From: CAVPJC01 sp963705155 | GTDB taxonomy: Bacteria > Chloroflexota > Anaerolineae > Anaerolineales > UBA4823 | Direction: 5' to 3' | Assembly (NCBI GenBank): GCA_963705155.1 | Contig: CAVPJC010000001.1 | Coordinates: 1 to 64,000 of the forward strand | Length of the DNA stretch: 64,000 nucleotides | In this document: piece by piece, positions 27,375 through 35,100 of the stretch | How positions within the stretch are numbered: the first letter of the stretch is position 1 | How the letters are laid out: each line of letters starts with the position of its first letter | Translations under genes and position numbers: made by a program | The notes under the pieces: model-generated | The model's input: the letters and a program-made list of their open reading frames with translations, nothing else | Told to the model about the DNA's origin: nothing | The model's database searches: none

Positions 27375-28620
27375 AACCACGCCTGCCAGCGGGACGGATG
27401 CGCCCGGGGTGGCCATTCGCCTGGAAAATGTCTCTGTGCGCTACCGTGCGCCTCAGGAGCGGATTGGCACGTTTAAGGAATACATGATCCGCTGGCTGCA
27501 GGGTAAGGTGCAACACAACACCTTCTGGGCCCTGCGCGACCTGGATCTCACCATCCAGCGCGGCGAGGTTTTTGGCCTGATCGGGCAGAACGGGGCCGGA
27601 AAATCCACCCTGCTCAAGATCATCGCCCGGGTCCTGCGTCCCAGCCGTGGACGTGTCTGGGTGCGCGGGCGGGTGGCCCCCTTGCTCGAAGTGGGCGCGG
27701 GGTTCCATCCCGAGCTGACCGGGCGTGAAAACATTTACCTGAACGGCGCTATGCTCGGCTTTTCACGCGCCGAGATGGAGGCCAAGTTTAAGGATATCGT
27801 CGATTTTGCCGAGCTTTGGGATTTCATCGATGCCCCGCTGCGCACCTACTCCTCTGGCATGTGGGCGCGCCTGGGTTTTGCGGTGGCGACGGATGTTGAC
27901 CCCGATATTTTGATCGTTGATGAAATCCTCTCGGTGGGTGATGAGGCCTTTCAGCGCAAGAGCGCTGAGCGCATCGATACCTTTCGCGAAAGGGGCGCCA
28001 CCATTCTGCTGGTCTCACACAATCTGGGGCAGATCGAAACCATGTGCGAGCGTGCCGCCTGGCTGGATCACGGTCAGGTGGTTTGCGTGGGCCAGGCCCG
28101 CCCTGTGGTGAACCAGTACCTGGAGCGGGTGCGTGAAGGCGAATCCAACCGCCTGGTTCACGAGGCGCCGGCCCAACCCGCCCTGCGCTGGGGTACGCAG
28201 AAGATTGAGATCACCGGCGTACACATTCTGAACGGGCAGATGAAAGAGGAAAATATTTTCCACACCGGGCAAACCCTGGTGCTCGAATTGGACTACCTGG
28301 CGCACGAGCCGGTTGAATCGCCCATCTTCGGCCTCGCCATCTACCGCCAGGATGGGGTTCACATCACCGGTCCCAATACAGCTTTTGCCGGGTTGGAGCT
28401 GGGCCTGGTGCAGGGCGCCGGAAAAATCACTTACACCCTGCCCAGCCTGCCGCTGCTGGAGGGCCGTTACATGTTCACCCTGGCTGCCACCAACCGCGAT
28501 GACACAGAGCTGTTCGATTACCACGAGCGTCTCTACTCTTTCCGCGTTGATAATCACGGGCGCGCCGTCAACGAGCGCTACGGTATGCTGGTTTTGGATG
28601 GCGTCTGGCGCCTCGGTTGA
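27352..28620 (+). CDS. wzt: ABC transporter ATP-binding protein with carbohydrate-binding C-domain (Wzt-like)
   Basis: 422 residues from the ATG at 27352. Walker A GQNGAGKST, the signature YSSGMWARLGFA, Walker B ILIVDEILSVGDE and the switch histidine in LLVSHNLGQ are all present. Residues from about 275 form a beta-rich C-terminal domain (KIEITGVHILN, FGLAIYRQDG, YSFRVDNHGR) like Wzt-C, which recognises the modified end of the glycan before export. A chain-terminating modification such as sulfation or methylation may therefore matter here. Confidence 0.9.
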   Translation: MNFPIVSETTPASGTDAPGVAIRLENVSVRYRAPQERIGTFKEYMIRWLQGKVQHNTFWALRDLDLTIQRGEVFGLIGQNGAGKSTLLKIIARVLRPSRGRVWVRGRVAPLLEVGAGFHPELTGRENIYLNGAMLGFSRAEMEAKFKDIVDFAELWDFIDAPLRTYSSGMWARLGFAVATDVDPDILIVDEILSVGDEAFQRKSAERIDTFRERGATILLVSHNLGQIETMCERAAWLDHGQVVCVGQARPVVNQYLERVREGESNRLVHEAPAQPALRWGTQKIEITGVHILNGQMKEENIFHTGQTLVLELDYLAHEPVESPIFGLAIYRQDGVHITGPNTAFAGLELGLVQGAGKITYTLPSLPLLEGRYMFTLAATNRDDTELFDYHERLYSFRVDNHGRAVNERYGMLVLDGVWRLG

Positions 28621-28642
28621 GCGTTGATTTCACCCGGACCGC

Positions 28643-30374
28643 ATGCAAAACTTCGTAAACTTCCTTTCGGGTCTGGTATTTCAAACGGTCCGCTTTGGGC
28701 CCGGGTTCGCCCTGCGTTCCGCCCTCTGGAAAACGCAAACCGCCATGCACAAGACCCGTCTGGCGCTGGAAGACCGCTTTGGCCTGTACACCTACCAGCG
28801 CTGGATGCGAGATTTTGAGAAACCTGCGCTCATATCCCAGCCCGACCGGTCTGCCCACCCGCTCCACTTCAGCCTGCTGGTGGTCCATCCGTCCCCAAAC
28901 CGGGGAGACCTTGCCCTCACCCTCGAACTCCATCGCCGGCCAGAGCTACCCCGACTGGGAAGCGCACCTGGTCAGCTCTGCTCCCGGCCAGTCCCGCCCG
29001 CCGGGTTGGCCCGAGAACGATTCTCGCTTCCTGCCTTTCCGGATGACAGGCAATCAAAATTGGCCGGATGCCATTGCCGCCGCCCACGGGGAGATTGTCA
29101 TCGCTCTCAGCAGCGGCTCAACGCTTGCGCCGCATGCCCTGAATGAATTTGCCCGGGGTTTGCACGCCCATCCCGAATGGGAAATCCTTTACAGTGATGA
29201 AGATCAGCTTGGGCAGGATGGAGTAACCCGCCATTCGCCTTTCTTCAAACCCGATTGGTCTCCCGAGCTGATGCAGTCGGTTAACTATATCGCCCATGCC
29301 GCCTTCCGCCGCGCACTGCTGTTGAAAAGCATCTCTGCTTTTCAAGGGGCGGACCCGCCCGATTACCAGGATTTGATCTACCAATCGCTGGATTATGCGC
29401 CCCGAGTCGGGCATATCCCCCGGATGCTCGTCCATATCCCCGCCGGCATGGAACTTCCCAATCCCCGGCAGAAAAAGCAGCCATCGGTCCCGGGGGAGCC
29501 GCATCTGGTCTCGATTATTATCCCCACCCGCGATCATGCCGATTACTTGCAACGCTGCATCCAGTCGATCTACAAATTCAGCCAGGACACACCTTTCGAG
29601 ATTATCCTGGTAGACAGCGGCAGCCGGGAACCTGCCACGCAAGCCTATTACGCCGGATTGCAGGCCCACCCAAATATCCGCTTGGTTGAATTTAGCGGCC
29701 CCTTTAATTTCTCTGCGGCCCTCAACACAGGCGCCCGCCATGCCAGCGGCGATTTACTGCTCTTTCTCAACAATGACACCGAAGCCCTGCACGCCGGATG
29801 GCTGGATGAGCTGGCGCGTTGGGCCTGCCTGCCCGGGGTGGCTATGGTTGGCGCCAGGCTGCTCTACCCCGACGGAACGATCCAGCACGCCGGTATCGTC
29901 ATCGGGATGCAGGGCCACGCCGGTCATGTCTTCGCCGGATCCCACGCGGATGTCTCAGGTCCTTTCGGCTCGCCAGACTGGTACCGCAATTATTCAGCGG
30001 TTACAGGCGCCTGTATGCTGATGCGCCGGGAAATATTCGAAACCCTGGGTGGCTTCGATGAGGCTTACAGCCTGGTATTCAGCGATATCGAGATTTGCCT
30101 GCGCGCCCTTGGCAGGGGTTACCGCGTTGTTTATACCCCGCATGCCCGCCTGCGCCATTATGAAGGCCGTACACGGGCGCTCTATATGCCCCGGGAAGAC
30201 CTGCGCCTGGGGTATGAACATTTCAAAGAAATTGTGCAGCACGGCGATCCATTTTACAATCCCAACCTCTCGACCTCCGTGAAGATCCCCTCTCTTTGCC
30301 GGCCCGGGGAAGAGACCCCGATCAGCCGTCTGGAACACATTCTGCAATATGCAACCGGTGGGAGCAAGCCATGA
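28643..30374 (+). pseudogene. Two-part glycosyltransferase family 2 protein, one frameshift
   Basis: A first, partly degenerate GT2-like module (SIAGQSYPDWEAHLV, GEIVIALSSGSTLAPHAL, SDEDQLGQDG) is followed by a full GT2 module: VSIIIPTRDHADYLQRCIQS, FNFSAALNTGARHASGDLLL, FLNNDTEAL, GACMLMRREIFETLGGFDEA and DIEICLRALGRGYRVVYTPH. The arrangement resembles bifunctional rhamnosyl- or galactosyltransferases of O-antigen clusters. A frame change near 28905 separates the first 85 residues from the rest. It ends in an ATGA overlap with the next glycosyltransferase. Confidence 0.8.
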
Positions 30375-31828
30375 ACCGTGTTTTGATCGTCAGCGCGGAT
30401 GTCGTTAACAGCAACATGGGGGGCGTGGGTGTGCGCAACTGGGAACTGGCTCACGCCCTGGCAGATGGCTGCAGCGTTACGCTCGCCATTCCCAACCCTG
30501 CCGGTTTGTCTTCCGAGCGTGTGAAGCTGGTATCTTTTGACCTGCAGCACGGCGATTTGCGCCCCTTGCTCGCTCAATCTGACGTTGTGGTGCTCCACGG
30601 GTCCGTCCTGCATTTTCACCCCTATCTGCGTGAATCTGGCCTGCCCCTGGCGGTGGATTTATATGTACCCAACTTGCTGGAGAGCCTGGTCTGGCACGCT
30701 CACGACCAGATCGAAGACTGGGTTCCGGCCTATGAAGAATACCTGCGCCTGCAGCTGGAATTGCTGCGCGCCGGGGATTTCTTCTTTTGCGCCAGCGAGC
30801 GCCAGCGTGATTACTGGCTGGGCTGGCTGCATGCCCAGAAGCGCATCAACCCCCACACCTACAACCAGGACCCCTCTCTGCGCGCCCTGATCGATGTGGT
30901 TCCGTTTGGCCTGCCTGCCGGCGTTCCACAGCACACCACGCCCGTGCTCAAAGGCGCCCACCCCGGCATCGCTCGTGCTGATCAGCTCATCCTCTGGTCG
31001 GGAGGGCTATGGGATTGGCTGGACCCGCTGACGCTCATCCGCGCCATGGCCCTGATTGCTCCACAGCGCCCCGATCTCAAACTGTATTTTATGGGCACTC
31101 GCCATCCCGACCCGGTGGTATCGGGCATGCAGATGCCCGAGCGCGCCATCGCCCTCAGCCGTGAGCTGGGCCTGCTGGATAAATCCATCTTCTTCGGCGA
31201 TTGGGTTCCTTACCAGGGGCGCGAAAATTACCTGATGGAGGCCGATCTGGCGGTTGTTTCTCACCCAGAGCATATTGAGACGCGTTTTTCCTTCCGCACG
31301 CGCGTGCTCGATTGCATCTGGGCCGGTTTGCCTATCATCGCCACCGCCGGCGACGCCATGGCCGATTGGGTCCAGGCTGAAAACCTGGGCCGTGTGATCC
31401 CCACCGGAGATGCGCCCGCCATGTCAACTGCAATCCAGGAGGTTCTGGCTGCCGGAGGGCGGGCTGCCTTTCAGGGCTCTTTTGAAAACCTGCGCGCCCG
31501 CCTGCGCTGGGATGCAGTTGTTAAACCCCTGCTGCATTTCTGCGAGCATCCCGCCAGGGCTTCCGATCAGGGCCGTTACCTCACCGAATTGGAGCGTATC
31601 AGCCGGGATAAAGATGCATTTTTGCAGCTTGTTATCCGGGATAAAGACGCCTTCCTGGAGCAGGTGATACGGGACAAGGACGCCTTTATGGAGCAGGTAA
31701 TCCGCGATAAAGATGCCTGGATGGAAGAGGCAGTGCAGGAAAAAGATGCCCAGATTGAGCGCTATCGCTCGATGCTGCCTCTGCGGATTTACCGGGCCTT
31801 GAAACGGTTGGTCGGGCAACCAGAATGA
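30371..31828 (+). CDS. Glycosyltransferase family 4-like with hendecad-repeat C-terminal tail
   Basis: 485 residues. The GT-B core has an N-terminal Rossmann half (NRVLIVSADVVNSNMGGVGV) and a donor-binding half with ILWSGGLWDWLDPLTLIRAM and ETRFSFRTRVLDCIWAGLPI. Residues about 410-463 are five tandem 11-residue repeats of form VIRDKDAF[LM]EQ, predicted to be a right-handed coiled coil, followed by a basic amphipathic end (LRIYRALKRLVG). The tail could oligomerise the enzyme, measure chain length or bind another glycosyltransferase. It is translationally coupled on both sides (ATGA). Confidence 0.8.
   Translation: MNRVLIVSADVVNSNMGGVGVRNWELAHALADGCSVTLAIPNPAGLSSERVKLVSFDLQHGDLRPLLAQSDVVVLHGSVLHFHPYLRESGLPLAVDLYVPNLLESLVWHAHDQIEDWVPAYEEYLRLQLELLRAGDFFFCASERQRDYWLGWLHAQKRINPHTYNQDPSLRALIDVVPFGLPAGVPQHTTPVLKGAHPGIARADQLILWSGGLWDWLDPLTLIRAMALIAPQRPDLKLYFMGTRHPDPVVSGMQMPERAIALSRELGLLDKSIFFGDWVPYQGRENYLMEADLAVVSHPEHIETRFSFRTRVLDCIWAGLPIIATAGDAMADWVQAENLGRVIPTGDAPAMSTAIQEVLAAGGRAAFQGSFENLRARLRWDAVVKPLLHFCEHPARASDQGRYLTELERISRDKDAFLQLVIRDKDAFLEQVIRDKDAFMEQVIRDKDAWMEEAVQEKDAQIERYRSMLPLRIYRALKRLVGQPE
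31598..31759 (+). repeat. Tandem 33-base repeat encoding hendecad coiled coil
   Basis: Five consecutive 33-base units encode ISRDKDAFLQL, VIRDKDAFLEQ, VIRDKDAFMEQ, VIRDKDAWMEE and AVQEKDAQIE. The protein repeats are far more alike than the DNA, which differs mostly at third positions. This suggests the repeat is old and kept by selection. Confidence 0.85.
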
Positions 31829-33212
31829 AGAATCCGCTGGTCAGCATTATCATCGTCAACTACAACGGCGCCCATTACCTGCCCGCCTGCCTGGATGCGC
31901 TCCACCACCAGACCTGCCCGGCACAGGATTTCGAGGTCATTGTCTCAGACAATGGCTCTACAGACGGATCGCTGGAGCTGATGCGCCGGGACTACCCCTG
32001 GGTGATGGTGCTGGAAAACGGGCGCAACCTGGGTTTTGCTGCCGGCAACAACGTGGCCTTCAAAGCCGCCCGCGGCCGCCACATGCTGCTCCTCAATAAC
32101 GATACCGCTCCCACCCCCACCTGGCTGGAAAACATGCTGGCTGTCTCCCGGGCCGACCCACAGGTGGGGATCGTCACAGGCCACCTTCAATTATTTTACG
32201 ACCAACTGGAATTGGAGCTGGAAACCGAGAGCTTTTCCGCTCCAGGCGATCCACGCTCGCTGGGCGTGCAGGTCTTCGATGTGGACAGCGGCGCCCCGCG
32301 CTCGGTGACCCAGTATCTGCAGGGTTTTCATGGGTACGAAGCCGCGCCTGGCGGGCGCTCCTTTCGCTGGGCGCAGCCTCGCGCCCGGCTGGGTGTCCCC
32401 GTGCCCCAGGGGGACTCCGGGTGGACCCTGCGTCTGGCGCTTTCGTCTGGCCGTCCAGATGGCCGCGCCGCACCCGTGCGGATTTTATTGCAGGGCAGCC
32501 TGCTGGCAGAGTGGCACGTTCCACCCGGTGAGCCAACCCTCTTTGCGCTAACCCTGCCCGCCGGCACCCGTTCTCTGGCAAAACCCCTGGAGCAGAACAC
32601 CGGCTCGATCGTCTTCTACAGCGGCGCCGGGCGAGACCGCGGCACCTACGTGCTCAACGACGAAGTTTTCTACGAAATCGATGAGGGCCAGTACAGCCGC
32701 ACCGAAGAGGTCTTCGCCGGCTGCGGCGCCAGCTTGCTGCTGACCCGTGCCATGCTGGACGAAGTGGGCGAGTTGGATGGCGACCTGTTTATGTATTATG
32801 AAGACACCGACCTGTGCTGGCGCGCCCGCCTGCGTGGTTGGAATGTGATCTACGCAGCGGAGGCTCACATCCGCCATATCCACGCGGAACTACCAAAGAA
32901 TGGTCGCCGTTTTTTTTGTACCTTACTGAACGCAACCGGCTGGCGATGGTCTTCAAAAACGGCTCATCTCGCCAGGTGCTGCGTGTATGGGGCGGGTACC
33001 TGCTTAAAGTCTTTACAACTGGTCTGCACGCCCTGGGTCGCCTCTTGCTGGCCCGCTCTGGCTGGCGCTGGCATGCAGGGCAGCTGCGCATCCACCTGCG
33101 TGTGCTCGCCACGCTGGTGACCTGGCAGCCGGCTCTATGGCGCAAACGCATGCAAATACAACGCAGCGCCCGGGTTTCGCCCGGCAGCCTGGAAAGCTGG
33201 TTTACCCAATGA
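31825..33212 (+). pseudogene. Glycosyltransferase family 2 with inserted beta-rich domain, one frameshift
   Basis: VSIIIVNYNGAHYLPACLDA, DNGSTDGSLELM and LLLNNDTAPTPTWL form the donor half. GCGASLLLTRAMLDEVGELD and YYEDTDLCWRARLRGW form the acceptor half. Between them (residues about 135-295) lies an extra beta-rich stretch containing GFHGYEAAPGGRSFRW and VRILLQGSLLAEWHV, absent from ordinary family 2 enzymes. A related block is present in the next gene, a GT4. The frame changes near 32905; the following frame continues LTERNRLAMVFKNGSSRQVL to the stop at 33212. The true protein should be about 460 residues. Confidence 0.75.
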
Positions 33213-34756
33213 GCCCTCTGCGGGTTGGCATCTACAACCGCTGGCTCGCCACCCTCGGCGGCGGCGAAAAACACAGTCTGGCAATTGCAGAATACATCAG
33301 CCAGCGCCATGAGGTTGAAGTTATCAGCCACCAGCCGGTTTCAAAAGACCTGGCTGCTGAACGCCTCAGCCTGGATCTCTCCCGGGTGCAGTTCACTTTC
33401 ATCCCAGACCGCCCTGCCCTGGATATTTCCCTGCTCACTTCGGATTACGATCTCTTCATCAACACCTCTTACCAGGATTTTTTTCCCTGCTTTGCCCGGC
33501 ACAGCGCCACGCTTATTTATTTCCCGGCCAATCTGGATCAAAGAAAATCGTGGGGGCGGCAGCTCAAGCTCTGGCTGCGCCGCGTACTCAAGCTGCCTGC
33601 CGTGCTTGTCGGCATCCATGCCTTTCAACCCGAGGGCCGTGTCTTCCGTTGGTTGACAGACCCTGTCGTGAAGATCCGCCTGCCCGCCAGCGCTGCACCT
33701 TACCGGTTCTCATTCCAGCTTCGATCGCTGGATCCTCGCGTCGCTGCCGCCACCCTGGAACTGGATCATTCCCCGGGGATCAAATTGCAGTTGCCTTTAG
33801 ATGGAACGGCTTTACCATGCGAGGTCGCCATCCCGGCCAGTTCAGGTTCTTGCGAGCTTACCCTCACCGCGCCGGGTATTGCTAGCCCCGATGGAGCCGC
33901 CAAATTTGAACTCTCTCACCTCTGGCTGGATTTGCCCCAGTACCGCCTGTATCACGCCTTTTTGGAGCGCTGGCTCACCGGCATAGCCATCCGCTTGCAA
34001 TATTACCCGCCCGGCGCCTCTCTGCTGGATTACCTGGATACGTACACGCACATCTGGGCTAATTCGGAATTCACCCGGCGCTGGATCCAGACCTACTGGA
34101 AGCGCCCTGCTCAGGTGTTGTATCCCCTGGTGAATGTGGAAGACTTCAAACCGGTTAAAAAGTGCAACCAGATCCTGAATGTGGGCCGCTTTTTTGCGGG
34201 CCAGCACAATAAAAAGCACCTGGTTTTGGTGCAGGCTTTCAAGGATTTGGTTGACGCCGGTTTACAGGGCTGGGAGCTTCACCTGGCGGGCGGGCAGATG
34301 AAAGGCCACGAACACGACGTCTATCTGGATAACATCTACCAGGCGGCCCGGGGCTATCCTATCCATATCCACCCGGATATCTCATTTCAAGAGCTTTCTG
34401 GTTTATACAAGCAAAGCAGCATTTACTGGCACGCCAGCGGTTACGGGGAAGATGAGCGGCGAGAGCCTGAAAAATTCGAACACTTTGGTATCACCACGGT
34501 GGAAGCTATGGCTGCCGGCTGCGCCCCGGTAGTGATTGGCAAAGGCGGGCAGCCGGAGATCGTGAAACACGATCATAACGGCTACCTGTGGCACACGCTG
34601 GATGAGCTCAAGGCATACACCCTGCGGCTGGTCAATGACCCTCTTCTGCGTCAGGCAATTTCGACTGCCGCCCTCGCCGACAGCCGTCAATATGACCGGC
34701 AGCATTTTAATGACCGCGTAGACAGTCTCTTGCTGCAAATGGGCTTTTCAGGCTGA
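33209..34756 (+). CDS. Glycosyltransferase family 4 with inserted beta-rich domain
   Basis: 515 residues from the ATG that overlaps the upstream stop (ATGA). The N-terminal half VGIYNRWLATLGGGEKHSLA and the C-terminal ILNVGRFFAGQHNKKHLVLV, EHFGITTVEAMAAGCAPVVI (E-x7-E type donor-binding motif) and GYLWHTLDEL identify a GT4 enzyme. Residues about 133-245 are an insertion in the N-terminal half starting GIHAFQPEGRVFRW, with alternating beta-type segments (YRFSFQLRSL, GIKLQLPLDG, CELTLTAPGI). It resembles the insertion in the preceding GT2. This is the last gene before the riboswitch region. Confidence 0.8.
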   Translation: MSPLRVGIYNRWLATLGGGEKHSLAIAEYISQRHEVEVISHQPVSKDLAAERLSLDLSRVQFTFIPDRPALDISLLTSDYDLFINTSYQDFFPCFARHSATLIYFPANLDQRKSWGRQLKLWLRRVLKLPAVLVGIHAFQPEGRVFRWLTDPVVKIRLPASAAPYRFSFQLRSLDPRVAAATLELDHSPGIKLQLPLDGTALPCEVAIPASSGSCELTLTAPGIASPDGAAKFELSHLWLDLPQYRLYHAFLERWLTGIAIRLQYYPPGASLLDYLDTYTHIWANSEFTRRWIQTYWKRPAQVLYPLVNVEDFKPVKKCNQILNVGRFFAGQHNKKHLVLVQAFKDLVDAGLQGWELHLAGGQMKGHEHDVYLDNIYQAARGYPIHIHPDISFQELSGLYKQSSIYWHASGYGEDERREPEKFEHFGITTVEAMAAGCAPVVIGKGGQPEIVKHDHNGYLWHTLDELKAYTLRLVNDPLLRQAISTAALADSRQYDRQHFNDRVDSLLLQMGFSG

Positions 34757-34895
34757 GGCTCCATGTCCATAATCAAATCTTAATTTGTTCTTTACTTCAC
34801 GATCATTGCAGGAACAGCCTGGTGATGTTAGACTTTTTAAGAAGTTTCAGTATCCACCTTACAATACTCTAAGCTCTCCAGACCCGGTTGTAATA
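34757..34895. other. Non-coding stretch downstream of the glycosyltransferase run
   Basis: Together with the elements at 34896-35090 this makes a 344-base gap between coding regions. The first ~140 bases are AT-richer than the flanks and contain no credible open frame. I see no strong terminator hairpin directly after the 34756 stop. Confidence 0.6.
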
Positions 34896-34923
34896 TTGAC
34901 ATTGCGCCTGAATTTGCTACAAT
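34896..34923 (+). promoter_or_regulatory. Sigma70-type promoter for riboswitch transcript
   Basis: A perfect -35 TTGACA at 34896-34901 and a -10 TACAAT at 34918-34923 are separated by 16 bases. TG one base upstream of the -10 makes it an extended -10. Transcription would start near 34930, just before the c-di-GMP aptamer. It is the clearest promoter in the window. Confidence 0.75.
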
Positions 34924-34933
34924 GTTTTTAATC

Positions 34934-35024
34934 CGATAAAGGCAAAACCGGTGAAAGCCGGTGGCGCAAAGCTATGGGTCTAAGGTCGTTCGCAAGAACG
35001 ATTATGGCTGCCAGGCCGCCGATC
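34934..35024 (+). ncRNA. Cyclic di-GMP-I riboswitch aptamer (GEMM-I)
   Basis: The consensus blocks of the GEMM-I aptamer occur in order: AAAGGCAAAACCGG, a GAAA tetraloop on an ACCGG/CCGGT stem (34947-34962), GGCGCAAAGC, TATGGGTCTAAGG, an inner hairpin TCGTTC-GCAA-GAACGA with its own GNRA loop, and TATGGCTGCCAGG. The GCAAAGC and GGCTGCCAGG segments form the ligand-binding junction in this class. A strong terminator follows 30 bases later, so control is probably at transcription. Confidence 0.92.
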
Positions 35025-35053
35025 AACATCACGTTTCTTCTTTCTTGCCCGAG

Positions 35054-35090
35054 GCGGACCTGCATACACCGGTCCGCTTTTTATTTTTTT
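35054..35090 (+). terminator. Intrinsic terminator of the c-di-GMP riboswitch (expression platform)
   Basis: Stem GCGGACC (35054-35060) and GGTCCGC (35071-35077) with a 10-base loop, followed by TTTTTATTTTTTT. The 5' arm's GGCGG (35053-35057) is also complementary to CCGCC at 35016-35020 in the 3' side of the aptamer. Aptamer folding and terminator formation could thus be linked. The coding start follows within about 10 bases. Confidence 0.85.
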
Positions 35091-35100
35091 GTGCAATGAG

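Noticed and set aside
31598..31759. The 33-base repeat as a CRISPR-like or minisatellite array
   Set aside because: It is in frame, encodes a regular 11-residue pattern and has no spacers; it is a protein repeat.
35089..35100. TTG at 35089 as start of the beta-helix protein
   Set aside because: It falls inside the terminator's T-run and adds only four residues; ATG 35101 is more plausible.
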